Positions 8,000 through 16,765 of a DNA stretch of 57,415 bases are shown piece by piece. The stretch is from positions 1 to 57,415 of the forward strand of contig JAURDA010000007.1 of the NCBI GenBank assembly GCA_030828165.1, given 5' to 3'. The notes under the pieces were generated by a model. It was not told the DNA's origin, ran no database searches, and saw nothing but the letters and a program-made list of their open reading frames with translations. How positions within the stretch are numbered: the stretch's first letter is position 1; each line of letters opens with the position of its first letter. Origin of the DNA: Candidatus Poseidonia sp. (lineage in GTDB: Archaea > Thermoplasmatota > Poseidoniia > Poseidoniales > Poseidoniaceae). The position numbers and the translations under genes are program-made.

Positions 8000-8129
8000 C
8001 GGTCCCGCAAACGCGGCACCAAACCTTCGTTCCGTCCTTTCGAGGGGTTGTCCCGGCGATGTCAATGCTCGCACCGCACTCGCACTTGACCACGTTGTCC
8101 ATGGAATCGGCGAGGAGCAGGTGCTTCAT
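7980..8129 (-). CDS. Zinc-ribbon microprotein (49 residues)
   Basis: A short frame from ATG 8129 encodes MKHLLLADSMDNVVKCECG followed by a 21-residue spacer and WCRVCGTVTVHHR. The C-x-C and C-x2-C pairs look like a zinc ribbon. An internal ATG at 8102 would give a 40-residue form starting just before the first pair. It begins 12 bases after the trm5 stop on the same strand and its end overlaps the convergent M24 gene by 20 bases. No specific family was recognised; a nucleic-acid-binding role is possible. Confidence 0.6.
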   Translation of the reverse strand: MKHLLLADSMDNVVKCECGASIDIAGTTPRKDGTKVWCRVCGTVTVHHR

Positions 8130-8141
8130 CAAGTGAACGCT

Positions 8142-9230
8142 TCAATCCCATGCGATGATGGTCTGAAAGACAACGAAACAGCGGGTCGAAGAAAACCCCT
8201 TGATCTCCTCAACGGACACGTCTTCGCAACGCCCGTTCGCCTCACTCACGGCGTCATGGATGCGCTGAGGGCACGCCGAAAGCAGGGTTCGCTCAACGAT
8301 GGCCCAGCCTCGCAGAAGCGAACGGTTCTGTTTTCGCAACAACGGCAGCAGGCTTGGGAGATGGTCGAGACTGTCGTGGGGAAGATTGACGAGCAAAACG
8401 TCCGCTACGCCAACCAATTCCGGTCGTTCCGACCACTTCAGCGCATCTTCACAAAACACGACCTTTGGCTCAAATTCGGTGGTGGGAGCGGTCCAATCGG
8501 CGATGTTCAACGCAAGGAGGCCAACCGCATCCGGGTTCAAATCCCCGGCGAGGAAGCCTTCGAGAAGGTCGGGTTCGGCCAACAGAAGAGGAAGGGAAGG
8601 GCCGACGCCAGCGTAGGGGTCGGCCACCACGAGCGGGCGGTTGAGCAGCGCACGAAACCGCTGCATCGCCTTCAACGTCTCAAGGCGTTGGGTCGATAGG
8701 CGGGCGGAGAAATACACCGAGCCCGGGTCCACCCAGATCGAAACACCGTGTTCCCGAATCTGGGTTCTCGTCGACACCGAACCGTCCCGGCTTGCAAGAG
8801 GGTTGAGTTGACGAACCCTGAATTCGCCCTCGACCCCGGCGTCCGCGCAAACCAATCGCACGTTGGGAAGCTGTTCCAACATCGCCTGAGCCATCACTTT
8901 TGCATGGGGCTCCACGTCGGGTTCAACCTTCACCATCAGAACATCGCCTTGAATTTCGTAAGCCGAAGGCCAGAACGATTCGGGGAGGTGGTGCAACTCC
9001 ACGGGGAGTCGTTCGCGCCAATGGGTCGGCCCTTTCGACCGCGGTTCTGTATCAACAACCTGCATGCCCTCCCAAACCTCGTCGTCATCCGCCGGGGCAG
9101 ATTGGGTCAAGGGAACCCCGCGGTGGTCGCTTTCGAGAGGCACAACACCCGTGGGGGCAAGCCAACCGTTTGAGCGACAAAACGCAAGCCACCGCTCGGT
9201 TTCATGACTCGGCACGCTCAAATGACGCAT
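8142..9230 (-). CDS. trm5: tRNA (guanine-37 N1)-methyltransferase, Trm5 type
   Basis: A 362-residue SAM-dependent methyltransferase that would modify G37 next to the anticodon. The central motif VSIWVDPGSVYFSARLSTQR and the SAM-binding loop VADPYAGVGPSLPLL are those of archaeal and eukaryotic Trm5. The later motif LLVNLPHDSLDHL matches the NLP catalytic region. The N-terminal part (about 1-120) is less typical. The frame continues upstream, but ATG 9230 gives family-like length and avoids reading through the start region of dph5. Confidence 0.88.
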   Translation of the reverse strand: MRHLSVPSHETERWLAFCRSNGWLAPTGVVPLESDHRGVPLTQSAPADDDEVWEGMQVVDTEPRSKGPTHWRERLPVELHHLPESFWPSAYEIQGDVLMVKVEPDVEPHAKVMAQAMLEQLPNVRLVCADAGVEGEFRVRQLNPLASRDGSVSTRTQIREHGVSIWVDPGSVYFSARLSTQRLETLKAMQRFRALLNRPLVVADPYAGVGPSLPLLLAEPDLLEGFLAGDLNPDAVGLLALNIADWTAPTTEFEPKVVFCEDALKWSERPELVGVADVLLVNLPHDSLDHLPSLLPLLRKQNRSLLRGWAIVERTLLSACPQRIHDAVSEANGRCEDVSVEEIKGFSSTRCFVVFQTIIAWD

Positions 9231-9255
9231 GGCCCTCGCCCTGTCCAAGCCCCTT

Positions 9256-9261
9256 GGAGGT
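9256..9261 (+). promoter_or_regulatory. Shine-Dalgarno site that sets the dph5 start
   Basis: GGAGGT lies six bases before ATG 9268. This selects 9268 over the in-frame ATG at 9229, which would overlap the divergent trm5 start by two bases. Confidence 0.7.
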
Positions 9262-9267
9262 TTGAGT

Positions 9268-10158
9268 ATGGCGGCGCAGAAGGGAACCAGAAACGTACTC
9301 CCGTCCACCGGGTTGGTGCTCATCGGCATCGGCATGGGAACGGTTGAAGGGTTGACCTTGGAGGCCATCAACGCCGCAAAGGCCGCCGGCCACCGATGGT
9401 ACGAAGCCTACACGGCGCTTTGGCCCGAGGCTTCGTTGGCGGTGTTGGAAGAAACCGTTGGGCCGGTCGAGCGGGTCATGCGCCCCGACATTGAGGCCCC
9501 GGAGCGTTTGTTTTCATTGGCGTCCACCTCGCTGGTTGCACTTCTCGTGGTGGGCGACCCGCTACAGGCGACCACCCACGTCGACCTCCAACTGCGAGCG
9601 ATCGAACACGGTATACCGTGCGCCGTCGTCCACGGCATTTCCATCACCAACCTCGTGACCGGGGCCGTGGGCTTGTCAAATTACAGGTTCGGACGCCAAA
9701 CCACCTTGACCTACCCTTACGGCGATTGGGTAGCCACATCCCCGCTCGAAGTGCTGGCGAGCAACAAGGAACAGAACCTGCACACCTTGGCTTTGCTCGA
9801 TCTTGACCCAACCGGTCAAGGAACCGGCGAACAGCGCCCGATGTGCCCCGCTGATGCGGTGAACTCGCTGAGAATGATGTGGCAGAAACTTGCCGAAGAG
9901 GACGAAGGCCCGCATGCTGACGTAAACGGCCTTGAGGCGTTTCGTCGTTTCGCCTTCACGCGCTACCTCGACCAAACGTTCGAGGACATTTCCGTCGTTC
10001 TTTGTTCGGATATGGGTACGCCTGAGCAGCAAATCGTCACGACGACCCTTGGCCAGCTCAGCGACGAGCCGGGTGGCCGCCTCAACTGTCTTGTCTTTCC
10101 AGCCAACGCGAGTGAGGTTGAAGAGAAGGCTTTGACTCGTTGGGTCCGAGGTGAGTAA
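9268..10158 (+). CDS. dph5: Diphthine synthase
   Basis: A 296-residue SAM-dependent methyltransferase of the diphthamide pathway, which modifies a histidine of elongation factor 2. Family signatures are LVLIGIGMGTVEGLTLEAI at the N-terminus, the HRWYEAYTALWPE segment, LLVVGDPLQATTHVDL, and the VVHGISITNLVTGAVGLSNYRFG region. The start was chosen at ATG 9268 for the well-placed GGAGGT; an in-frame ATG at 9229 would add 13 residues. The next gene begins at the base after the stop codon, so the two are translationally coupled. Confidence 0.92.
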   Translation: MAAQKGTRNVLPSTGLVLIGIGMGTVEGLTLEAINAAKAAGHRWYEAYTALWPEASLAVLEETVGPVERVMRPDIEAPERLFSLASTSLVALLVVGDPLQATTHVDLQLRAIEHGIPCAVVHGISITNLVTGAVGLSNYRFGRQTTLTYPYGDWVATSPLEVLASNKEQNLHTLALLDLDPTGQGTGEQRPMCPADAVNSLRMMWQKLAEEDEGPHADVNGLEAFRRFAFTRYLDQTFEDISVVLCSDMGTPEQQIVTTTLGQLSDEPGGRLNCLVFPANASEVEEKALTRWVRGE

Positions 10159-12273
10159 GTGTTCGGCCTATCTGACGAGATTGTTCTGCTCTTGTCCTTT
10201 GTGCTGTTCATGTGTTTCTTCGCTGGTGTGGGCCTTGCCTCCATGCGGGTGAAACAGGACACAACGGACGATTACTTGGTCGCTGGCCGCGGGATGCACC
10301 CTGCGCTCGCTGCCCTCAGCGCCGTGAGCACCTGGAATTCCGGCTACATGTTCATCGGTTTCATCGGTTTCATCTTCGTTCAGGGCTATTCCGGCATTTG
10401 GATTGGCCTTGTCTCCACCATCGGCCAAGCCGTTGCTTGGATTTGGTTGTACAAGTTCATTCAGAAAGAAGGCAACGAACGTGGCGTCCGTTCCCTTTCC
10501 TCCCTCGTCTCACGGACCACGGGTGCTCCTGAAGCAAAGTTAGCAGCAATCCTCTCCGTCGTCTTCCTGGCCATCTACGCAGCGGCCCAGCTCGTCGCTG
10601 GCGGCGTTGCGCTCCGAGCCATGTTGGGCTGGTCCGAAGTCATTGGCATCCTCATCGGCTTTGTCTTGGTCGTGGCGTATTGCTATGCAGGCGGCATTCG
10701 TGCCTCCATTTGGACCGATGCGGCTCAGTCTTGCGTGATGATCGTGGGGTCCACCATTCTCTGTTACGTCGCCGTCTCGGAAGCAGGCGGGTTTTCGGGT
10801 CTTCACCGGACCTTGGAAAGCGTTGACCCCGGCATGGTGAACCTGTTTCCTGCCGACCTCACCTTCGGCGTGACCTTGTGGATCGGCGCCTTCTTCCTCG
10901 GTGGACTTGGCGTAGCGGGTCAACCTCAGGTGGTTTCCCGAGTGATGACCCTCAAGGACGACAAAGACCGCAAGCAAGCCGCCATCTGGTTCTTCGTCTG
11001 GCAGACCCCGTTCATCGCGCTCATGTTCATCATCGGGTTGGCCTGCAGGGCCATCTTCCTCGATTTGGACGCCTCCGACGCACAAGACGGGCTTCCGTTG
11101 CTCGCCATGGAAGTGCTCAATCCCTTCCTTGCTGGCGTGATTCTGGCTTCGATTTTTGCGGCGACCATGTCCACGGCCGACAGTCAGGTCTTGGCGTGCA
11201 CGGCTGCCATTACCGATGACGTCAAGCCCGAATGGAGTCAAGAGCACAAAACCACCAAGCGCGTAACCATGGTCGTCGCCGTTTTCGTGACGTTGATCGC
11301 CTTGGGCGGTCAGCAATTCCCCGGGTTTGGCGACTCCGTGTTCGCCTTGGTCGTCTTGGCCGTGTACGGATTGGGCGGCATCTTCGTCCCCCTCTTGTTG
11401 ATTCGAATGATGGGTTACGAACCCGATACCGAACACACGATTTGGATGATGGTGGCCGCTCTCAGCGCCGTGATCGTCTGGAGCGCAAGCGGATACGGCG
11501 AGGACATCTTCCCGTCCATTCCCGCCATGAGTTCAGCCTTCGCCACGCACTTCATTCTCTGTTGGAAGCGAGATGCGTCCAACCCGAACCCGTTGGGCCG
11601 ATACAGTCTGCCCACGCAACAAACGGCAACGGTTGCGGCAATAGCCATTCTCGTTCTCTTTGGAGCCTTGGAAGGCACTTACCAAGCCGTGGCCCCCGAG
11701 GGCAACGGCGGCTCGTCGGGCAACGACCCCTACCAACTCACCTACACCGTGAGCGAATGGACCGAAAGTCAGTCCTTGACCCTCAGCGACGGCGAAACGC
11801 AAACCTTCGAAGTCTCGATCGACGAGAGCATGACGGCGGTGCTGATCGCTGAACTGACCATCACCTACACCGATACTGGAGAAACCGGGACCCAAGCGTG
11901 TGACGAGGTCATCACCAGCCCGGATTACAGCGGCCTCGCCGGTCCGTTTTCGGAGAGCGACGACGCCGACCGCAGCACGACGGCCTGCGACACCACGACC
12001 GGCGTGGGAAGCATTCGGCCCAACGCCGACCTGAACCAATACGCGGCGGAAGGCGCGGGCGATTACGCCCTGAACGGGACCGAGTCGGACTTGCTCGGCG
12101 TGCTTGAGATGCTGGGTACCTCTCCCGAGATGGTCGGCACCCTCACGATGGACGTCACCGTCGAGGTGAACAACGGATTCCCCCCCATCCCCGGTGATGA
12201 CGGCGAAACCGTGACCGTGACGCTGACGATGCTGGTGTTCCAACCCAGCGGCATGACGCCCCTCACAGCGTGA
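10159..12273 (+). CDS. Sodium:solute symporter (SSF family) with an extra C-terminal domain
   Basis: A 704-residue protein. Residues 1 to about 510 form about 13 membrane segments of the sodium:solute symporter family; the N-terminus (DDYLVAGRGMHPALAALSAVSTWNSG) carries the family substrate and sodium-site region. The last helix is followed by about 190 polar residues (515-704) rich in Thr/Asp with a few cysteines and a beta-strand-like pattern, unusual for this family and probably exposed at one face of the membrane. The GTG start follows the dph5 stop immediately and has a purine-rich site before it. Substrate unknown; amino acids or organic acids are likely. The end overlaps the convergent metallo-beta-lactamase gene by 11 bases. 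Confidence 0.88.
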   Translation: MFGLSDEIVLLLSFVLFMCFFAGVGLASMRVKQDTTDDYLVAGRGMHPALAALSAVSTWNSGYMFIGFIGFIFVQGYSGIWIGLVSTIGQAVAWIWLYKFIQKEGNERGVRSLSSLVSRTTGAPEAKLAAILSVVFLAIYAAAQLVAGGVALRAMLGWSEVIGILIGFVLVVAYCYAGGIRASIWTDAAQSCVMIVGSTILCYVAVSEAGGFSGLHRTLESVDPGMVNLFPADLTFGVTLWIGAFFLGGLGVAGQPQVVSRVMTLKDDKDRKQAAIWFFVWQTPFIALMFIIGLACRAIFLDLDASDAQDGLPLLAMEVLNPFLAGVILASIFAATMSTADSQVLACTAAITDDVKPEWSQEHKTTKRVTMVVAVFVTLIALGGQQFPGFGDSVFALVVLAVYGLGGIFVPLLLIRMMGYEPDTEHTIWMMVAALSAVIVWSASGYGEDIFPSIPAMSSAFATHFILCWKRDASNPNPLGRYSLPTQQTATVAAIAILVLFGALEGTYQAVAPEGNGGSSGNDPYQLTYTVSEWTESQSLTLSDGETQTFEVSIDESMTAVLIAELTITYTDTGETGTQACDEVITSPDYSGLAGPFSESDDADRSTTACDTTTGVGSIRPNADLNQYAAEGAGDYALNGTESDLLGVLEMLGTSPEMVGTLTMDVTVEVNNGFPPIPGDDGETVTVTLTMLVFQPSGMTPLTA

Positions 12274-13114
12274 AGGTCATGCCCTGCTCGCCCACACGCC
12301 AGCCGAGGGTCGTCACCTCGCGATGCTCTTCCGAATTGACGTCGTGAAGCGGGTTGGTGTGGTTCAGGTGAACGAACACGATGTCGGGGTCACCCTCCTG
12401 GCGTCGGCCCAAACGCTCCAACGATTCCTGAACGGGCGGGTGAGGCACTTCGTTTTGCACCCTTCCTTCGAGTTCATCAGCGCTCCAAAACGTCCCGTCG
12501 ATCAGCGCGATATCGACTTGCAATTGCGTCAACCACGCCCGAATGGAGGGGGCGCCATGAGTGGTGAGCGTTTCGTCCCAACGGTCGTGGTCGGGCAAAA
12601 AAAGGAGGCCGCGATTCGGCCCCCGGAAGACCAAGGCGTGCATGTCCGAAAGTTCGGCTCGGTGCGGTACTGGAACCGCTTCAACCGACAAGCCAGGCCC
12701 CAACGTGGTGGGTTCATGCCCGCTGAGCACCACGGTTGAAAAGACCCCCTGCTCGACCAAGAGCGCCCAAGCCGGCGTTGCGTTCACCAAGTTCAACATC
12801 GACGAGGAGGCGTACAGCGACAGCCCCCGTGCATTCAGTGTCTCACGACCAAAAAGGCCCAAGCCGTCCACGTGGCCAAAATGGGCGTGGGTCAGAAGCA
12901 CCGAATCGATCGGAGGATGATTCCAACGAAGCAGTTGTTGGCCAAGCGCCCGTGTGGCCTCCACCAAATGGCCTCGGCCGTCATCGTCCACGAACCCCAA
13001 ACTGACGGGGTCACGAACATCCACTGCGGTGAGGTCGGCGCAGCACGGCTTTGTGCACCCCGGTTGAGGGCGCCCCCCGTCCTGCGCCGTTCCGAGAAGC
13101 GTCACCGTGACCAT
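12263..13114 (-). CDS. PqqB-like metallo-beta-lactamase-fold hydrolase
   Basis: A 283-residue protein that opens with VTLLGTAQDGGRPQPGC, close to the N-terminus of PqqB-type proteins. It has the LTHAHFGHVDGLG metal-binding motif, a later GHEPTTLGPG region, LPDHDRWDE and HLNHTNPLHD, which supply further histidine and aspartate ligands. PqqB itself works in PQQ synthesis, but no other pqq gene is visible, so the substrate is unknown. The open frame extends to 13291 but the domain begins at ATG 13114. Confidence 0.82.
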   Translation of the reverse strand: MVTVTLLGTAQDGGRPQPGCTKPCCADLTAVDVRDPVSLGFVDDDGRGHLVEATRALGQQLLRWNHPPIDSVLLTHAHFGHVDGLGLFGRETLNARGLSLYASSSMLNLVNATPAWALLVEQGVFSTVVLSGHEPTTLGPGLSVEAVPVPHRAELSDMHALVFRGPNRGLLFLPDHDRWDETLTTHGAPSIRAWLTQLQVDIALIDGTFWSADELEGRVQNEVPHPPVQESLERLGRRQEGDPDIVFVHLNHTNPLHDVNSEEHREVTTLGWRVGEQGMTFTL

Positions 13115-13200
13115 GGCGAGACGATGCGCCTTCTCGTCAAGAGGGCTTTCACGCGAAGGGCTCAAACGCATCCACCCGCAGGGCATCAGCGGGGAGCACC

Positions 13201-14943
13201 GTGGCCGCACCGTCAAAAGTGGAATTCCCAGGAAAAAAGAAACAACGCATTCAGATGAAGGGGACCAAGCAAGCCAACGAAGCAACGGCAAAAAAACTGG
13301 CCCGCGACCTTGGCAAATTCCTTGACGACCCGCGCAGCCACCTCCCGGCCATGACCTTCTCTGGAAAATTGCGGTGGGGAAGGACCGACCCCGTCACAAA
13401 AACCTTGAATGAAATTGAGAAAATCATCCACAAAAAGGACGATCTCAAGTGGTTATCAAAACGAATGATGGCCAAACGAGGCGACGATGTTGCCAAAGCC
13501 TTCGCAGGCTCGCTCCACGCTGCCCACGATACGGAATTCACGATGGTGGGCCAATTCAACTCCGGTTCGTTTGGCGGCGGGTCCTATGTTCGCCGGGGCG
13601 ACGGGAAGCCCGGTTACATGGCGGGTATCCAAAATTTCAGCAATGTCACCCTTCGCATGCTGCCTTGGGAAGCCCATGCAAAACACGGCATGTACTTCTT
13701 CAGCTGGGAAGGCGGCTTTGTCTGCACCGGCCCCAACCCGATTCCGCCCGAGGCGTGGTTGGAAGACGTGCTTGATCGGTCCCGGTTTTCCTTCACGAGC
13801 AGCGAAGTGGACGGTCGACCTGTGTGGTACACCGAGGGCCTTGACGCCGGGGCCATCGTTGCAAAAAGCCCCTCCGGACAGGGTTACATTTCCCTGCATT
13901 TCCACGGCGGTCAAGTCGTTGGATTGGGCCTCGATGCGCTTCAAACCTTCACCAAAAAGGACAGTCCGTTCATCCACCACCTCGCCCTTTCCATGTTGCC
14001 CCCGTTGTTGCCTTCCGTGCTGACCTTGGATGCGGTTTGGTCGCCCAACGGCTGGCCTGAGGAACGGCCGCTCCCCGAAGAAAGTCGGGAGAGCATGGAC
14101 CGAATTTTGGATGCGTGGCAGGGACTGACCATGAACGAGGGCGTGGTGGGGGCCTCGATGAAACAAGGCGTCATGGAGGGCATTGAAGACGGCATTCTCA
14201 TCGACGAAGATTGGCTTGACGGGACATCGTTTGATGATCTTTTGACCGCCCTCGCATCCATGCCCGGCTCCCCTGAGGAGCACCAACTCACGGCTGAAAT
14301 CCTCAGGTTGGCCGTGACCAACCCTCACGAGGACACCGAGGGGCTGAGAATCGAGGCGAAAGGAAGCGCAGAACAACGCGACGGGCGCAGCCTTCGCATC
14401 ATGTCGGGCGCCACGTGCGGCGATGTTTTGACGACGTTCTGGGCCACCCACGGCTTGGAAGCGTTGGGCGTCCTTGGCTTGACCGGGTCGGAAGCGGAAA
14501 CCATTTGGAAGGACCAAAACGATTCACCCAAACCGTTTGGAAAGTTCCTCAAGAGTTTGGACCAAGCACGGGCGCTTGCGAAACAGCGCGCTCGGTTCCC
14601 CGATTGCAACGCGGGCGGTGCAGCGGCTCAGATTCACCGTTACATCGTGGACGGCCTCACCAAAGGGATGGGTTCCATCGAACGTGAAGCGACTTCTCGC
14701 CACGATGATGTCGACGGAGCGGCGGCTTCGTGGGCTTGGTTGGTTGCCGTGGGGCGCTCCGGGGGCCAAGAGTGGCACTTTGAGTCGAATGCTCGGGACC
14801 GCGGAGGTGTATGGGCGGTGCCGACCGGCGTGCTCGTTCAACTCGGGGAGCGCCTGCTCGCTGCCGATGAGAGTGAACTTTCCGACCTCCAAACCGAATG
14901 GGATGAGGCGTTTGCGACCTTGCTAGTCACGACGGGTCAGTGA
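13201..14943 (+). CDS. Large protein of unknown function
   Basis: A 580-residue soluble protein with no recognised domain. The first 35 residues are strongly basic (Lys/Arg-rich). A Gly-rich segment SGSFGGGSYVRRGDGKPGYMAG occurs near 120-140 and a mixed alpha/beta body follows. There is no signal peptide or membrane helix. GTG at 13201 opens the frame; ATG at 13255 (MKGTKQANEATAKK) is an alternative. It ends directly against the convergent lysE stop with no gap. Confidence 0.75.
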   Translation: MAAPSKVEFPGKKKQRIQMKGTKQANEATAKKLARDLGKFLDDPRSHLPAMTFSGKLRWGRTDPVTKTLNEIEKIIHKKDDLKWLSKRMMAKRGDDVAKAFAGSLHAAHDTEFTMVGQFNSGSFGGGSYVRRGDGKPGYMAGIQNFSNVTLRMLPWEAHAKHGMYFFSWEGGFVCTGPNPIPPEAWLEDVLDRSRFSFTSSEVDGRPVWYTEGLDAGAIVAKSPSGQGYISLHFHGGQVVGLGLDALQTFTKKDSPFIHHLALSMLPPLLPSVLTLDAVWSPNGWPEERPLPEESRESMDRILDAWQGLTMNEGVVGASMKQGVMEGIEDGILIDEDWLDGTSFDDLLTALASMPGSPEEHQLTAEILRLAVTNPHEDTEGLRIEAKGSAEQRDGRSLRIMSGATCGDVLTTFWATHGLEALGVLGLTGSEAETIWKDQNDSPKPFGKFLKSLDQARALAKQRARFPDCNAGGAAAQIHRYIVDGLTKGMGSIEREATSRHDDVDGAAASWAWLVAVGRSGGQEWHFESNARDRGGVWAVPTGVLVQLGERLLAADESELSDLQTEWDEAFATLLVTTGQ

Positions 14944-15537
14944 TCAGGCAAGAACAAGGTACGCCGCCACGCCCACGAGCGCAAGGCCAAAGATTTGGTT
15001 GAGGGTTTTTCCCGAAGTCTCCGAGGTGAACACCGAGCGAAGGTACGAGCCAAACATGGCCCAAGTGAGGACGGCTGGCCAGCCAAACGAAAGGTTGAGC
15101 AGCACCAGCAACACCTTGGCAAGCAAACCGCTGCCGAAGAGATGGCCAAAAGTCGTCATCAAAACCAAGAAATGAACCCAAGCTTTTCCGTTCACGATTT
15201 GAAGCATGAAGCCGGTTTGAAAGCCAAGTTGGTGTTCGACGTCTTCTGCCTTGACGGTGGAACTCCGCATCACGGACACCCCGATGTAGGCGATGTAGAG
15301 CGCCCCGACCACGCCAAGAGCGTTGAAGAACGCTTCATAGCGCTCAATCGTGTTCGTGGCCATGCCGATGAGGACGCCCAAAATGGACCATCCAACGCCC
15401 ATGCCGAGAATCATCGGGAGGGTGTCTCGCACGCCAAACCTCGACCCGTGCGCTGCGCAAAGGATGTTGTTGGGCCCGGGCGTGAAACACATCGGGACAA
15501 TGAACACCAAGGCCGCAACGAGCAGTTCGGTGTCCAC
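14944..15537 (-). CDS. LysE/RhtB-family amino acid exporter
   Basis: A 197-residue membrane protein with about six hydrophobic segments. The N-terminal motif FIVPMCFTPGPNNILCAAHGSRFG is the family signature (PGP motif). It probably exports amino acids or similar solutes. The GTG start follows a purine-rich GGGGGAAGGT site. It lies 13 bases after the cystathionine-type enzyme gene on the same strand, suggesting export of a sulfur amino acid or pathway product. Confidence 0.88.
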   Translation of the reverse strand: MDTELLVAALVFIVPMCFTPGPNNILCAAHGSRFGVRDTLPMILGMGVGWSILGVLIGMATNTIERYEAFFNALGVVGALYIAYIGVSVMRSSTVKAEDVEHQLGFQTGFMLQIVNGKAWVHFLVLMTTFGHLFGSGLLAKVLLVLLNLSFGWPAVLTWAMFGSYLRSVFTSETSGKTLNQIFGLALVGVAAYLVLA

Positions 15538-15550
15538 CGACCTTCCCCCT

Positions 15551-16729
15551 TCAGACGGCAGCGAGTGCTTGGGCGATGTCGGCCCAAAGGTCGTCCTTGT
15601 CTTCGATACCGATGCTCAATCGGACAAAGCCCGGGACAACGCCTGCGGCCACCCGAACATCCTCGGGAACGAACATGTGGCTGGAGTTGAACGGACATTC
15701 GATCAACGATTCGACGCCACCAAGGCTCGTGGCCTCGTAAATGATGTTCAAATTCCGCATGAACTTGAGCGCCGCATCGTCGCCGCCTTTGACGACAAAA
15801 GCCACCATCCCGGACCCCTTCGGCATCGTTCGTTGAGCAACTTCGTAATCGGGATGGCTTTCAAGTTGCGTGTGATAGACGCGGACCACCATTGGATGAG
15901 CTTCCAACCGACGAGCGATTTCGGCGGCGTTCTCGCAAATACGCGGCATGCGGACATCAAGGGTTCGCATGCCCCGTTCCAACAGGTAGCTGGAGTGGGC
16001 ATCGGGGCTGCCTCCAAAGTGGATTTTCCGCTTGAATATCTCAGCGATCAGGTCCTTGCTGCCGACAACGGCACCGCCAATGAGGTCCGAATGGCCGCCG
16101 AGGTACTTCGTGGTTGAATGAATCACCAAATCAACGCCCATGGTGAGCGGTTGACAGCCCCAGGGCGAGGCGAAGGTGTTGTCGATCACGATGAGCAGGT
16201 CGTGTCGCTTCGCAACGGCGACCATGGCCTCGATATCGCACACCTTCAGGACGGGGTTGGTCAGGGTTTCGATGTAGAGCATCTTCGTGTTCTCTTGAAT
16301 GGCCGCTTCGTACGAAGACGGGTCCTGCATGTCGGCCATCGTGGTGTGAACACCAAAGCGGGGCAGTTCGGTTGCGAGCAGACCGTACGTGCCGCCGTAG
16401 ACGTCGGCACTCGCCACCACGTGGTCTCCCTGTTCGAGAAGGGCGAGCATCGTTGTCGAGATGGCCGCCATGCCCGAGGAGAAGGTTTCAGCGTCTTCTC
16501 CGCCCTCAAGAGCCGTCAACTTTTGAGCGACGGCGTCGGAGTTTACGGTTGACATGCGAGCATAAAGAAGCGTGTGCTGAGCCCCTGCTGCCCATCCCGC
16601 ATAGCGCTCCTCGGTGAGTTTGTAGGTCGAGGATTGGAAGATCGGCGTGTTCACGGCGTCACCGATGTGCTGTGTCCCGCTGTGAACGACGTGCGTGCCG
16701 AATTTGGTGTCGTCTTTGTTGGTGCCCAT
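15551..16729 (-). CDS. Cystathionine gamma-synthase/lyase-type PLP enzyme
   Basis: A 392-residue PLP enzyme of the Cys/Met metabolism family. Visible features are the tyrosine/arginine cofactor-site region YARMSTVN, the glycine-rich AETFSSGMAAIST segment, the aspartate site LLIVIDNTFASP, and the PLP lysine in IHSTTKYLGGHSDLIGG. Length is normal. It would carry out transsulfuration or a beta/gamma elimination on homocysteine or cystathionine precursors; the exact reaction cannot be fixed from sequence alone. It probably forms an operon with the EamA transporter before it and lysE after it. Confidence 0.9.
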   Translation of the reverse strand: MGTNKDDTKFGTHVVHSGTQHIGDAVNTPIFQSSTYKLTEERYAGWAAGAQHTLLYARMSTVNSDAVAQKLTALEGGEDAETFSSGMAAISTTMLALLEQGDHVVASADVYGGTYGLLATELPRFGVHTTMADMQDPSSYEAAIQENTKMLYIETLTNPVLKVCDIEAMVAVAKRHDLLIVIDNTFASPWGCQPLTMGVDLVIHSTTKYLGGHSDLIGGAVVGSKDLIAEIFKRKIHFGGSPDAHSSYLLERGMRTLDVRMPRICENAAEIARRLEAHPMVVRVYHTQLESHPDYEVAQRTMPKGSGMVAFVVKGGDDAALKFMRNLNIIYEATSLGGVESLIECPFNSSHMFVPEDVRVAAGVVPGFVRLSIGIEDKDDLWADIAQALAAV

Positions 16730-16765
16730 CGTTCTCTCCGATAATCACGAGCCGAACGCGCTCTT

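Noticed and set aside
10540-11436. 298-codon minus-strand frame rich in His, Gln and Asp
   Set aside because: Antisense of the symporter's membrane region; hydrophobic codons read backwards give a polar shadow.
13456-14517. 353-codon minus-strand frame
   Set aside because: Antisense of the 580-residue protein gene; no domain, unnatural composition, and the plus strand has better coding character.
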